Shown here: positions 1-8,361 of the stretch, one piece after another
How positions within the stretch are numbered: the stretch's first letter is position 1
Layout: the number at the start of each line of letters is the position of its first letter
NCBI GenBank assembly: GCA_030428945.1
Contig: JAUIEC010000012.1
Span: forward strand, 102,273-166,272
Origin: Phycisphaerae bacterium
Lineage (GTDB): Bacteria > Planctomycetota > Phycisphaerae > UBA1845 > Fen-1342
Direction of reading: 5' to 3'
Length of the DNA stretch: 64,000 bases
Notes under the pieces: generated by a model
Seen by the model: the letters and a program-made list of their open reading frames with translations, nothing else
What the model was told of the DNA's origin: nothing
The model's database searches: none
Translations under genes and position numbers: made by a program

Positions 1-956
1 CGGTCGGTCGCGGCAGCGGCCCGCCCCGGCATGCGGGTCAAGACGGAAACCCCGAAGGGCACCGCAAGCGCGGGCTGCTGTCGGCCGAGGGCTGCCAGCC
101 ACTGGCCGCGGGGCGAAAAGACCTGGACGCACTGCGCGGCCGCATCGGTCACGAAGAGGGTTCCATCGGCGGCGACGGCGACATCCTTGGGGCGGCCGAA
201 CGCGCCGGGACGATCGCCGGGGCCGCCGATCGTGCGAACGTGTTTCCCGGCGGGTGTGAAGACCTGGACGCGGGCGTTGAGCATGTCGGCGACGTAGACC
301 TGGCCGGCGTGGTCGGTACACAGGCCGAGCGGGAGTCCGAACTGACCGGGCCGGTCCCCGCGCTGGCCGATCGTTGCCAGGTGTTTTCCGGAGGCGAGAT
401 CGAATCGTTCGATGCTGTGCCCGGCGGTGTTGGTGACCCAGACCTGGTCCTGGACGACGACCGCGCCGGCCGGGTCGAGTTCCTGGCCGGGGCGTTCGAG
501 GCGGGTCCGCTGCCGGCCGTCGGCCTGGTAGACGATCACGGCCCGGGAGGCGGCGTCGACGACGAGCAGGCCGGCGGGCGCGTCCGCGATGGCGATGGGT
601 CTGGCAGGTGGCGGGGAGAGCGGGAGATCCACGAGGCTGGCGGAAGCGGCGTCCCAGCGGAGCACGCGGGCGAGTCCGCCGTCGCAGATGACCAGGTCGC
701 CATTGTCGCGGGTCAGGACCTGCATCGGCTTGATCAGCGGGATCGGATCATCGCGATCGGTGCCGAAGAGGAAGCGTGCGACGGCGGCCGAGGTCGAGTC
801 GGGCGTCGGGCCGCATTGCAGGTTGCCGAGGTTCACGGTGTCGGGCGGCAGAGGCGGATCGCCGCCGGGCAAGGCACCGCGGTGGTCGCGGCAGGCGGTC
901 AGGGCGAGCGCGACGAGCAGGCCGACAAACGCGAGTGGTTTCAGAGGCGATGGCAT
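1..956 (-). CDS. NHL-repeat lipoprotein, 3' end beyond the window
   Basis: Reading the minus strand from the ATG at 956 gives an uninterrupted frame to the window edge, so the C-terminus is missing. The protein starts with a basic, hydrophobic signal ending in a lipobox (L-T-A-C, Cys22), so it should be lipid-anchored. The rest consists of NHL-type beta-propeller blades with recurring phrases such as VYVADMLNARVQVF and LFVTDAAAQCVQVF, each followed by G-x-R-P-G-x-F-G-x-P. NHL propellers usually mediate protein contacts. The start overlaps the stop of the upstream tetraheme lipoprotein gene by 16 bases, so the two are almost certainly co-transcribed and coupled. It mirrors the NHL lipoprotein of the opposite arm (3775-4791). 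The family call is firm; a role in a surface redox complex is inferred from context. Confidence 0.85.
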   Translation of the reverse strand, partial: MPSPLKPLAFVGLLVALALTACRDHRGALPGGDPPLPPDTVNLGNLQCGPTPDSTSAAVARFLFGTDRDDPIPLIKPMQVLTRDNGDLVICDGGLARVLRWDAASASLVDLPLSPPPARPIAIADAPAGLLVVDAASRAVIVYQADGRQRTRLERPGQELDPAGAVVVQDQVWVTNTAGHSIERFDLASGKHLATIGQRGDRPGQFGLPLGLCTDHAGQVYVADMLNARVQVFTPAGKHVRTIGGPGDRPGAFGRPKDVAVAADGTLFVTDAAAQCVQVFSPRGQWLAALGRQQPALAVPFGVSVLTRMPGRAAAATD

Positions 957-1579
957 GAGAGGCACAGGCGACTGCGTTCGTTGGAGGTGACCAGCATGCC
1001 GGGCAGGCGTTTGACGTTGTGCGGGTCGTGACAGGAGGAGCACTGCACGCGGCGGTCGGGCAGCAGGACGCCCTGCTGCTGCGCGGCGGCCGGCGGGTGG
1101 TAGGTCGGGCTGCCGACGGGGTAGTCGATGCCGACGGGGTGGCCCTGGAGTCCGCCGAAGCCGAGTTGCGAGGCGCCGACCTGCGAGGCGAGGCGGGTGG
1201 CGTGGCTGCTGGTGAAGACGTCGCTGGCGACGACGCCGTCGTGGCAGCTCAAGCAGAGCAGAGAGCCGCGATCGAGTTCGACATCGTCGGCGCTGTAGGC
1301 CGGCCACGACGGTCCGCGGTCGGGCAGGTGGGCGGCGTGACAGGGCAGGCACAGGTCGCGTGGGTGGGCATCGCCGCGGCTGAAGTCGTGGGGGCTGCCG
1401 AGCAGTCCGCTGACGTAGGTCGGTCGCGCGGCGGGGTCGGCGTCGACGATCCCCGGCGGCGCGGGTGGCGCCTCAACCGTGGCGGGGGATGGATGGTTGG
1501 CATGCTGGCAGCTCAGCAGGACGCCGAGCGTCAGCATGACGAACGCGACAGGAGCCATGCGCCGGTGCGAGGGTTTCAT
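941..1579 (-). CDS. tetraheme c-type cytochrome lipoprotein
   Basis: This 212-residue protein has a lipobox (L-L-S-C, Cys24) and four CxxCH heme sites: CLPCH, CLSCH, CSSCH and CLSCH. CSSCHDPHN fits the doubled-CXXCH domain typical of multiheme electron carriers. The heme must be attached outside the cytoplasm and the lipobox predicts a membrane-anchored redox protein. It is first in a leftward pair with the NHL lipoprotein (stop and start overlap by 16 bases). It is divergent from the beta-barrel/NHL/cytochrome operon, with about 100 bases between them for shared promoters. The natural role is electron transfer between membrane and partner cytochromes; donors and acceptors cannot be read from sequence. 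Confidence 0.9.
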   Translation of the reverse strand: MKPSHRRMAPVAFVMLTLGVLLSCQHANHPSPATVEAPPAPPGIVDADPAARPTYVSGLLGSPHDFSRGDAHPRDLCLPCHAAHLPDRGPSWPAYSADDVELDRGSLLCLSCHDGVVASDVFTSSHATRLASQVGASQLGFGGLQGHPVGIDYPVGSPTYHPPAAAQQQGVLLPDRRVQCSSCHDPHNVKRLPGMLVTSNERSRLCLSCHRL

Positions 1580-1678
1580 CGCCCGAAGTGTAACCGCGGG
1601 TTTCGGGTGGTGACAACGGGGGCCGCATCAGCTACGTTGCGGACGACAAGTTGGCCTCACAGGCAGACACACTTGGCA

Positions 1679-3778
1679 GTGGACACACCTCGATTGCCGA
1701 ACACTTCGGGTTTCCGTTTGCTGACGGCTGCGGTGCTGGTCGCCGCGCTGACGGGATCCGCGTCGGGGCAGGACCCGGCGGCGGTGGATCCGTCGGCCGG
1801 AATTCCGTCGACGTGGCGCGCGCCGCGCCTGCGGCTGGACGAGTTCGGATTCGATCTGCAGGTCGAGAGCGGCTTTGACCGGCGGACGGTGCGGCAGGAC
1901 GGCAGCCGCCGCTGGTACCGGCTGAACCAGGAGAACGAGCGGGTCTACGTCGAAGAGACGCTCGGGATGCGCGCGGCCGGCACGCTGGACGAGCGGATCC
2001 TGCGGTTCGACACCGAGTTCCGTTTCGGCCTGCGGCAGGAGTCGTTCTACGAGGAGCGCAACCGGGTGCAGCGGAGCGAGGATCCGTCGGGCACGCTGCT
2101 GGAATACGACTTCAACCTGGACTTCCTGCCGGCCGGCCGGCTGCCGATCACGGTCTACGGCCTGCAGCAGAATGACCGGCTGCCGCGACCGTTCCTGCCG
2201 ACGCTGGACCGGATGCGCGAGCGGTACGGGGCAACGGCCCTGCTCGATCACGAGCGGATTCCGATGCGGCTGTCGTACGAGCACGAGTACGAGGAGCGTC
2301 TCGGCGGCGCGGACCGCTACGACGAGGAACGTCGCGGCCTCGACGCCCTGCGGTACGAGGCGGACTGGCGGATCGACGACCGGCAGAACCTGCGGATCAA
2401 CTATGACTACGAGGATCGCCGCGAGCGGTACGCGGGGCTCTCCGAACGGTTCGACCTGCTGCGACAGGCGGCCCGGGTCGAGCACGACCTGCGTTTCGGC
2501 CCGAAGGACCGCAGCAACTGGCGGTCGTTCTTCCGGATCGAGGACGAATCCGGACGCCTGGCCCGCGACACGCGCGAAGCGGCCAGCCGGGTCCGCTGGC
2601 AGCCGGCCGACGGGCTGGACCTGACGCTGGGCGGCCAGTTTCTCGAGCAGCGCTTCGACGGGATTCACGACCGTCGCTGGCGCGGTGATGCGGGCCTGGT
2701 CAAGCGCTGGGAGAAGTGGACGGCGACGCTGAACCTGTACACCAGCCGGAGCGAGAGCGACGCCCGGGGCGGTCGGCGCGGGTCGAGCGACCTGGACGAC
2801 TGGGGCGGCGTCGCGTCGCTGGCGTTCGCGGACGAGAACGACCTGGGCGACCTGCGGGCGAGCGTGCAGTACTCGTTCGATCACCTGGACGGATCGGGCG
2901 GGCGCGGCAGCGGGCTGGCGCTGAGCGAATCGCTGACGTTCCGCGGGCCGCGGATCAACTACCTGCGTGAGCAGAACGTCCGCCGCGGGACGATCGTGGT
3001 GACCGACGCGAACCGCGGACGGATCTACCGGCCGATCCTCGACTACCGCGTGGTGCAGGTGGGTCGCTATACGGCCATCTTCCGCAACCCGACCGGGCTG
3101 ATCGCCGACCGCGAAACGGTCCTGGTGCATTATGCGTACCGGACCGCCCGTGACTACGCGCTCGACCGCCAGCGGGTGGACTGGCGGATTCAGCAGGACC
3201 TGGGCGCGGACTGGAACGTCTACTACGCCGGCAGCGTGCAGGACGAGGATGTCAGCCGCGACCGCTGGATCGGGCTGACGCCGCGAAACGACAACCGCCA
3301 CCGGGTCGGCGCGGTGCGCCGCGGCCGCCGGTGGAGCGGCGGGGTGGAACTCGAATACAACGACGAAACGATCGACCCGTTCCGCGGGGTGCACGCCAAC
3401 GTCGACGTGGCCCTGCTCGAAACGGCCACGGGCCAGTTGAGCGGGCAGGCGCGGGCTTCGCACCTGCGGTTCGACGGCACGCGGGACCTGGCGGCCCGCG
3501 AGAGCACCTGGCTGGACGTGGGACTGTCGGCCCGCGAACAGTTGCGCGGCAACCTGGCGCTGACGGCCGACGCGGCCTACCGCTTCCAGGACGACGGCTT
3601 CTACGGGCGGACGGAAGGGTACGACCTGCGGGCGGCGGTCGAATACAAGATCGGGCAGTTCGACCTGCTGTTCGAAGTGGAATACGACGCGCTGCAACTG
3701 CCGCGCTCCAACGACGAAGCCTTCAGCGCCCACCTGCTGCTGAAGCGTGACATCCCGCTGATCGGGAGCGGGCGATGA
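1679..3778 (+). CDS. outer-membrane beta-barrel protein (porin-like, cytochrome-associated)
   Basis: About 699 residues. A GTG at 1679 starts an n-region with arginines, a hydrophobic core and a cleavage site around ASG-QD; a TTG at 1694 is an alternative, and neither has a strong ribosome site. The mature chain alternates polar and aromatic residues, is rich in Arg, Asp and Tyr, and repeats strand-like segments (for example LRINYDYEDRRERY) to the end, as in large outer-membrane barrels. It contains no cysteine, so it lacks the N-terminal CXXC motif of MtrB/PioB-type barrels. Its stop overlaps the next start by four bases (ATGA), coupling it to the NHL lipoprotein and 12-heme cytochrome. The barrel call rests on pattern; the conduit role is inference. 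Confidence 0.75.
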   Translation: MDTPRLPNTSGFRLLTAAVLVAALTGSASGQDPAAVDPSAGIPSTWRAPRLRLDEFGFDLQVESGFDRRTVRQDGSRRWYRLNQENERVYVEETLGMRAAGTLDERILRFDTEFRFGLRQESFYEERNRVQRSEDPSGTLLEYDFNLDFLPAGRLPITVYGLQQNDRLPRPFLPTLDRMRERYGATALLDHERIPMRLSYEHEYEERLGGADRYDEERRGLDALRYEADWRIDDRQNLRINYDYEDRRERYAGLSERFDLLRQAARVEHDLRFGPKDRSNWRSFFRIEDESGRLARDTREAASRVRWQPADGLDLTLGGQFLEQRFDGIHDRRWRGDAGLVKRWEKWTATLNLYTSRSESDARGGRRGSSDLDDWGGVASLAFADENDLGDLRASVQYSFDHLDGSGGRGSGLALSESLTFRGPRINYLREQNVRRGTIVVTDANRGRIYRPILDYRVVQVGRYTAIFRNPTGLIADRETVLVHYAYRTARDYALDRQRVDWRIQQDLGADWNVYYAGSVQDEDVSRDRWIGLTPRNDNRHRVGAVRRGRRWSGGVELEYNDETIDPFRGVHANVDVALLETATGQLSGQARASHLRFDGTRDLAARESTWLDVGLSAREQLRGNLALTADAAYRFQDDGFYGRTEGYDLRAAVEYKIGQFDLLFEVEYDALQLPRSNDEAFSAHLLLKRDIPLIGSGR

Positions 3779-4791
3779 ACCCGGCCCGACCGGGACTGTG
3801 CCTGGGCCTGCTGCTGCTGACGGGCTGTGCGACCGGGCTGAGCCGCTACCCGCAGGGGGACGGATCGCTGCGATTCCCCTCCCCTCCGGATCCGGCCCGG
3901 ATCACCTGGATCGGCGAACTGCGCGGTGCCGAAAGCATCGGGGCCGGGCGCCGCGGCGGCCTGCTGGGCGTCCTGGCCGGGCAGTCGGCGCCGATCCGTT
4001 TCTCGGCCCCCAACGCGGTCGCGGTGCGGGGTGAGCGCGTGCTGGTCAGTGACGGACAACTGGGGGTGATTCACGACCTGGACCTGGCCGCCCGGACGTG
4101 CGCGACGATCACGCACGCGGGCGACCGCCTGCTCGAAGGCCCGATCGACGTGACCTTCGTCGAGGGCGGCGGGTTCGCGGTGGCCGACAGCCGACGGGCG
4201 GCGGTTTTTCTGTTCGATGCCGCCGGCCGGCTGCAGCGTGAACTGGGCCGCGGCGTGCTGAAGCGTCCGGCCGGGCTGGCGTGGGACGAAGCCGCCCGGC
4301 GTCTGCTGGTGGCGGATGCGGGCGAGCACAGGCTGGTGGCCTTCGGGCTGGACGGCCGGGTGCTGGAGCGTTTCGGGGGGCGTGGTCTGTCGCCGGAGTC
4401 GTACAACTTTCCGAGCGGGCTGGGTCAGCGGGCGCCGTTCGGGCTGGCGGTGGCGGACGCGATGAACTTCCGGGTGCAGCGGCGTCGGCCGGACGCGGCG
4501 CCGCGGGTGTTCGGTCGCAAGGGTGATGCGGCCGGCGATTTCGCGTTGCCGCGGGACGTGGCGTACGACTCGGCGGGTCACCTGTACGTGCTGGACAGCC
4601 AGTTCGAGAATGTGCAGATCTTCGATCAGGACGACCGGCTGTTGCTGGCGTTCGGTGGTGAAGGGCGTGAACCGGGCCGGTTCTCGCTGCCGACGGGAAT
4701 CACGATCGACGCGCGTGATCGCATCTGGGTGGCGGACACCTATAATCGCCGCGTGCAGGTGTTTCAGTATCTTGGCAAGGAGGAGCCCTGA
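3775..4791 (+). CDS. NHL-repeat lipoprotein
   Basis: This 338-residue protein begins with a lipoprotein signal (L-T-G-C, Cys18) and is otherwise a beta-propeller of NHL-like blades: VLVSDGQLGVIHDLD, LLVADAGEHRLVAFG, LYVLDSQFENVQIFD and IWVADTYNRRVQVF. The last two have the typical G-x-x-G-R-F-x-L-P spacer. It overlaps the barrel gene upstream by four bases and the cytochrome gene downstream by one base (TGATG), so the three form a translationally coupled unit. An extracytoplasmic scaffold or docking role with the barrel and cytochrome is the simplest reading. Domain assignment is confident, function is inferred. Confidence 0.88.
   Translation: MNPARPGLCLGLLLLTGCATGLSRYPQGDGSLRFPSPPDPARITWIGELRGAESIGAGRRGGLLGVLAGQSAPIRFSAPNAVAVRGERVLVSDGQLGVIHDLDLAARTCATITHAGDRLLEGPIDVTFVEGGGFAVADSRRAAVFLFDAAGRLQRELGRGVLKRPAGLAWDEAARRLLVADAGEHRLVAFGLDGRVLERFGGRGLSPESYNFPSGLGQRAPFGLAVADAMNFRVQRRRPDAAPRVFGRKGDAAGDFALPRDVAYDSAGHLYVLDSQFENVQIFDQDDRLLLAFGGEGREPGRFSLPTGITIDARDRIWVADTYNRRVQVFQYLGKEEP
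4777..4785 (+). promoter_or_regulatory. strong ribosome binding site of the 12-heme cytochrome gene
   Basis: AAGGAGGAG lies inside the 3' end of the NHL gene, five bases before the ATG at 4791. It decides that start over the in-frame ATG at 4806 and supports independent reinitiation despite the one-base overlap. Confidence 0.7.
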
Positions 4792-6506
4792 TGGGTCGCG
4801 GCGCGATGACGGCGGCGGCGGTCGCGTGGCTGGCGAGCGTGACGCTTGCCCAGGAGGGGATTCTGCACTCACCGCATGACCTGTCGGTTGACGGGCCGGG
4901 GATGGTGCGGGCGACGGCCGAGAGCCGGGTCTGCATTTTCTGTCACGCGCCGCACAACACCAGTCCGGCGGCCCCGTTGTGGAACCGGCACAACCCGACG
5001 ACGCACTACCGGATCTATCAGAGCAGCACGACGGATGCGCGGATCGATCAGCCGGGCGGCAGCAGCAAGATGTGCCTGAGCTGTCACGACGGCAGCATCG
5101 CGCTCGGGCTGGTGCTGAGCCGCGAGGCGGGCGATCCGATCCCGATGACGCAGACGTTCATGCCGAGCGGTCCGGCGAACCTGACGAACGACCTGTCGGA
5201 CGACCACCCGATCGGGCTGCGGTTCGACCGGGCGTTGTCGAACCGCGACAGCCAACTGCACTCTCCGGACCGGATCAGCGCCCAGATTCAGCTTGGCGCG
5301 CGGGGCGAACTCGAGTGCGTGGCCTGCCACGACGCGCACAACAACGAACTGGGCAACTTCCTGCAGATGACGACCCGCGAGGGTGCCCTGTGCGTGACCT
5401 GTCACAACCTCGACGGCTGGCGGGACGGCGCCCACGCGAACAGCCCGGCCGCGGTCCCGCTGTCGCTGAACCGCGACCTGCCGACGCAGTTCGCCAGCAT
5501 GCGGGACGAGGCCTGCAACGCCTGCCACGTGTCGCACTCGGCGCCGGAGCGTGAGCGACTGCTGCGGGCCCGCGGGGACGACCTGTGCCTGTCCTGCCAC
5601 AACGGCCTTGACGCCAGCGACATCACGCGGGTGGCCAACCTGCTGAGCGGACACCGCCCGCGTCCGACGCTCGACCTGCACGACCCGGCCGAGAACCCGC
5701 GGACGATGCGGGCCCACGTGAACTGCGTCGACTGTCACAACCCGCACGCGGCCGCGGACGATCCGCTGGACGATCAGCGGTTCCTGCGGCGCGGCAGTCG
5801 TTCGCCGCTGCCGGCCGAGATGCGGGCGGTGGCCGGGGTGGGGCTGAGCGGTCGTCCGCTGGAGCGGGCCCGGCAGGAGTACGAGGTCTGTCTTCGGTGT
5901 CACGCGGACAACCCGGTGCCGTCGCGTGACCGGATCGTGCGGCAGCGGGACACGCTCGGCAACATCCGCCGCGAGATCCTGCCGAACACGGCCTCGGCGC
6001 ACCCGCTGACGTTCCCGGCCCGCCAGGACGGGAGCGTGCCGAGCCTGACGCCGGAGGCCCGCGGCATCACGGTGATGCAGTGCCAGGACTGCCACAACAA
6101 TCCGGACGCCCGGGCGCTGGGCGGCAGCGGTCCGAACGGGCCGCACGGATCGCGGTTCGAGTTCCTGCTGGCGGACCGCTACGAGACGGCCGACTTCACG
6201 CTGGAGTCGCCGCAGGCGTACGCGCTGTGCTACCAGTGCCACGACCGGAACTCGATCCTGGGCGATGAGAGCTTCTCGCTGCACCGGGTGCACATCGTGG
6301 ACGGGCGTTCCTCGTGCAGCGCCTGTCACGCGCCGCACGGGGTGCCGGGGAGCCCGACCAACCACGATCACCTGATCAACTTCGACCTGCGGGTGGTCGG
6401 CGGGCAGCGGCGCTTCGTCGACACGGGACGCCTGGCCGGAAGCTGCACGCTGACCTGCCACGGGGTGCAGCACGTCAACTTTGTGTACGGGCCGTCATCA
6501 CCGTGA
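4791..6506 (+). CDS. dodecaheme-type c cytochrome (11 CxxCH plus one CX3CH)
   Basis: This 571-residue protein has a short signal peptide ending near LAQ-EG. Eleven CxxCH sites can be counted: CIFCH, CLSCH, CVACH, CVTCH, CNACH, CLSCH, CVDCH, CLRCH, CQDCH, CYQCH and CSACH. A twelfth site, CTLTCH (Cys552 to His557), has three residues between the cysteines. Repeats such as CIFCHAPHN and CVDCHNPH mark the doubled-CXXCH family. No lipobox or membrane segment is present, so it is soluble, periplasmic or extracellular. It closes the operon begun by the barrel and NHL lipoprotein. Such a heme count in about 550 residues fits a heme wire for long-range electron transfer. The stop codon lies within the first unit of an 8-bp repeat. 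Confidence 0.93.
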   Translation: MGRGAMTAAAVAWLASVTLAQEGILHSPHDLSVDGPGMVRATAESRVCIFCHAPHNTSPAAPLWNRHNPTTHYRIYQSSTTDARIDQPGGSSKMCLSCHDGSIALGLVLSREAGDPIPMTQTFMPSGPANLTNDLSDDHPIGLRFDRALSNRDSQLHSPDRISAQIQLGARGELECVACHDAHNNELGNFLQMTTREGALCVTCHNLDGWRDGAHANSPAAVPLSLNRDLPTQFASMRDEACNACHVSHSAPERERLLRARGDDLCLSCHNGLDASDITRVANLLSGHRPRPTLDLHDPAENPRTMRAHVNCVDCHNPHAAADDPLDDQRFLRRGSRSPLPAEMRAVAGVGLSGRPLERARQEYEVCLRCHADNPVPSRDRIVRQRDTLGNIRREILPNTASAHPLTFPARQDGSVPSLTPEARGITVMQCQDCHNNPDARALGGSGPNGPHGSRFEFLLADRYETADFTLESPQAYALCYQCHDRNSILGDESFSLHRVHIVDGRSSCSACHAPHGVPGSPTNHDHLINFDLRVVGGQRRFVDTGRLAGSCTLTCHGVQHVNFVYGPSSP

Positions 6507-6526
6507 AAGGGTGAGGGCGTGAAAGG
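6503..6526 (+). repeat. 8-bp tandem repeat, 3 units (GTGAAAGG type)
   Basis: Units are GTGAAAGG, GTGAGGGC, GTGAAAGG. The stop codon of the cytochrome gene (6504-6506) is inside the first unit. Same family as the arrays at 11286, 28171 and 28270. Confidence 0.75.
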
Positions 6527-6592
6527 GGTCGGGACCGGCGTGCTGGTCCGGCCGCTCTTCCGCACTTTGACCGCCGCAGCCGGAGGGGCGTT

Positions 6593-7045
6593 TTGTCGCG
6601 GATCTTTGTCGATGCGGACGGCTGTCCGGTGAAGGAGGAGGTCTGCCGGGTGGCGACCCGCTATGAACTGCGGGTCTGTTTCGTGGCCAACACGGGGATG
6701 GTGCTGCCGGAACGGCCGGGGGTCGAGCAGGTGGTGGTCTCGGCGACCTTTGACGCGGCGGACGACTACATCGCGAGCGAGGCGACGGCCGGCGACATCG
6801 TCATCACGGACGACATTCCGCTGGCGGCCCGCTGCCTGGAGCGCGCGGCGCTGGTGCTGAGCCCGCGCGGCAAGCGGTTCTCGGCCGACACGATCGGCGA
6901 TGCCCTGGCGACCCGGGAACTGATGCGCGACCTGCGGGCGATGGGCACGGTCGCGGGCGGGCCGGCCCCCTTCTCGGCCCGGGACCGCTCTACGTTTCTG
7001 CAGAAGCTGGACGAAGCGGTGCACGCGGCCCGGAAGGTGCGCTAG
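6593..7045 (+). CDS. yaiI: YaiI/YqxD family protein (UPF0178, DUF188)
   Basis: This 150-residue protein begins with a TTG codon preceded by GGAGGGG and matches the YaiI/YqxD family: the N-terminal IFVDADGCPVKEE block, the central DIVITDDIPLA segment, and the C-terminal FSARDRSTFLQKLD block. The conserved acidic residues and fold class suggest a PIN/NYN-like nuclease relative, but no activity is established here. Length is normal for the family. It stands alone after the cytochrome operon and is followed by a GC-rich hairpin. Confidence 0.9.
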   Translation: MSRIFVDADGCPVKEEVCRVATRYELRVCFVANTGMVLPERPGVEQVVVSATFDAADDYIASEATAGDIVITDDIPLAARCLERAALVLSPRGKRFSADTIGDALATRELMRDLRAMGTVAGGPAPFSARDRSTFLQKLDEAVHAARKVR

Positions 7046-7058
7046 GACCGGGGAAAGA

Positions 7059-7077
7059 CCGGGAACCGGCTTCCCGG
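7059..7077 (+). terminator. GC-rich hairpin after the yaiI gene
   Basis: A perfect 7-bp stem (CCGGGAA / TTCCCGG) with a 5-base loop lies 14 bases after the stop. There is no T-run, so intrinsic termination is uncertain. Confidence 0.35.
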
Positions 7078-7276
7078 GCTGCGTCCTCCGGGCGATTCCG
7101 CCCTGTTTCATTCCCTGTCACTTGACGATTTCGCCGCCGCCCGGCCGGGTTCGGCTGGTCGCGGGCGGCAGAATCTGCCGATAGGGGTTAGGGTGTGTGC
7201 TGGAGACCTGGCGATGGTGCCGCGCGACGGACGGCGGCGCCTCGCAGGTCGGAATCCCCGTGAAAGAAGGCTGCCG

Positions 7277-8215
7277 ATGAGCGAGAACAGCAATCCGATC
7301 GAGCCGGCCGAGCGGCCGTCGCTTAGTGACGAGGACGACTCGGCCGAGATGGTGATGCACGCGGTCGACGACGTGCTGACGCGTGAGGAAGTGCGGGCCC
7401 TGCGCTCGAGTCGCGACTTCTTCTCGCTGCTGCGTCGCAAGGAATTCAACATCCGCAAGTTCAAGACCGCGCTGACCTACGAGCAGCAACTGCGGGAACT
7501 GCAGGTGGAACTGGTCAAGCTGCAGCGCTGGGCGCAGGACCAGGGGCAGCGGATCGCGATCATCTTCGAAGGGCGGGACGCGGCCGGCAAGGGCGGCACG
7601 ATCCGGCGGTTCGTCGAGCATCTGAACCCGCGGGCCCTGCGGGTGGTGGCCCTGCCGAAGCCGACCGAGGAGGAGACCGGGCAGTGGTACTTCCAGCGGT
7701 ACGCCCGGCAGTTGCCGAACCGGGGCGAGATCGTCTTCTTTGATCGCAGTTGGTACAACCGGGCGGTGGTCGAACCGGTCAACGAGTTCTGCCAGCCTGA
7801 CGAGTACGACCGGTTCATGCGGCAGGTGCCGGAATTCGAACACATGCTGCACGAGGACGGCGTGCAACTGGTCAAGTTCTGGTTCTCGATCTCCAAGCAG
7901 GAGCAGCAGCGGCGGTTCACCTCGCGCCGCACCAACCCGCTCAAGCACTGGAAACTGAGCCCGATCGACGAGCGGGCCCAGAACCTGTGGGACCAGTACA
8001 CCAATTACAAGGAACAGATGTTCAGCCTGACGCACACCACCTTCAGCCCGTGGATCATCGTGCGGGCGAACAACAAGAAGCGGGCCCGGCTGGAGAGCAT
8101 CCGCTACATCCTCTCGCGGTTCGACTACGACGGGCGCGACGCGGCCGAGGTGTCGATCCATCCGGATCCGAACACCGTCATGCGCTACCACCGCTCCTCT
8201 GCCCGGCTCGACTGA
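7277..8215 (+). CDS. ppk2: polyphosphate kinase 2 (PPK2 family)
   Basis: This 312-residue cytoplasmic enzyme should transfer phosphate between polyphosphate and nucleoside diphosphates or monophosphates. The PPK2 fold is clear: Walker A in EGRDAAGKGGT, Walker B/lid in VFFDRSWYNR, and the family block PLKHWKLSPID. The chosen ATG at 7277 has AGAAGG just upstream; a longer in-frame extension lacks conserved residues. About 70 residues precede the catalytic domain, a common arrangement for single-domain PPK2. It is flanked by unrelated genes and probably forms its own transcription unit. Substrate preference (ADP, GDP or AMP) cannot be read safely. Confidence 0.92.
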   Translation: MSENSNPIEPAERPSLSDEDDSAEMVMHAVDDVLTREEVRALRSSRDFFSLLRRKEFNIRKFKTALTYEQQLRELQVELVKLQRWAQDQGQRIAIIFEGRDAAGKGGTIRRFVEHLNPRALRVVALPKPTEEETGQWYFQRYARQLPNRGEIVFFDRSWYNRAVVEPVNEFCQPDEYDRFMRQVPEFEHMLHEDGVQLVKFWFSISKQEQQRRFTSRRTNPLKHWKLSPIDERAQNLWDQYTNYKEQMFSLTHTTFSPWIIVRANNKKRARLESIRYILSRFDYDGRDAAEVSIHPDPNTVMRYHRSSARLD

Positions 8216-8361
8216 GCCCCCCTCCTCGCTGCCAGCCGGCCGGTTGCGGTTTTTTTCGGGAACCGCCGCCGGTTCGCCGGCCACCAAACGTTCAAGAAGT
8301 GCGAACGCCCGGCGGCGATCCGCGCGGGTGGCTCGCGTCCGTGCCCAGCCTGGAGTGCCCC

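Noticed and set aside
1019..1678. N-terminal extension of the barrel protein
   Set aside because: It is antisense to the tetraheme lipoprotein gene and precedes a clear signal peptide.
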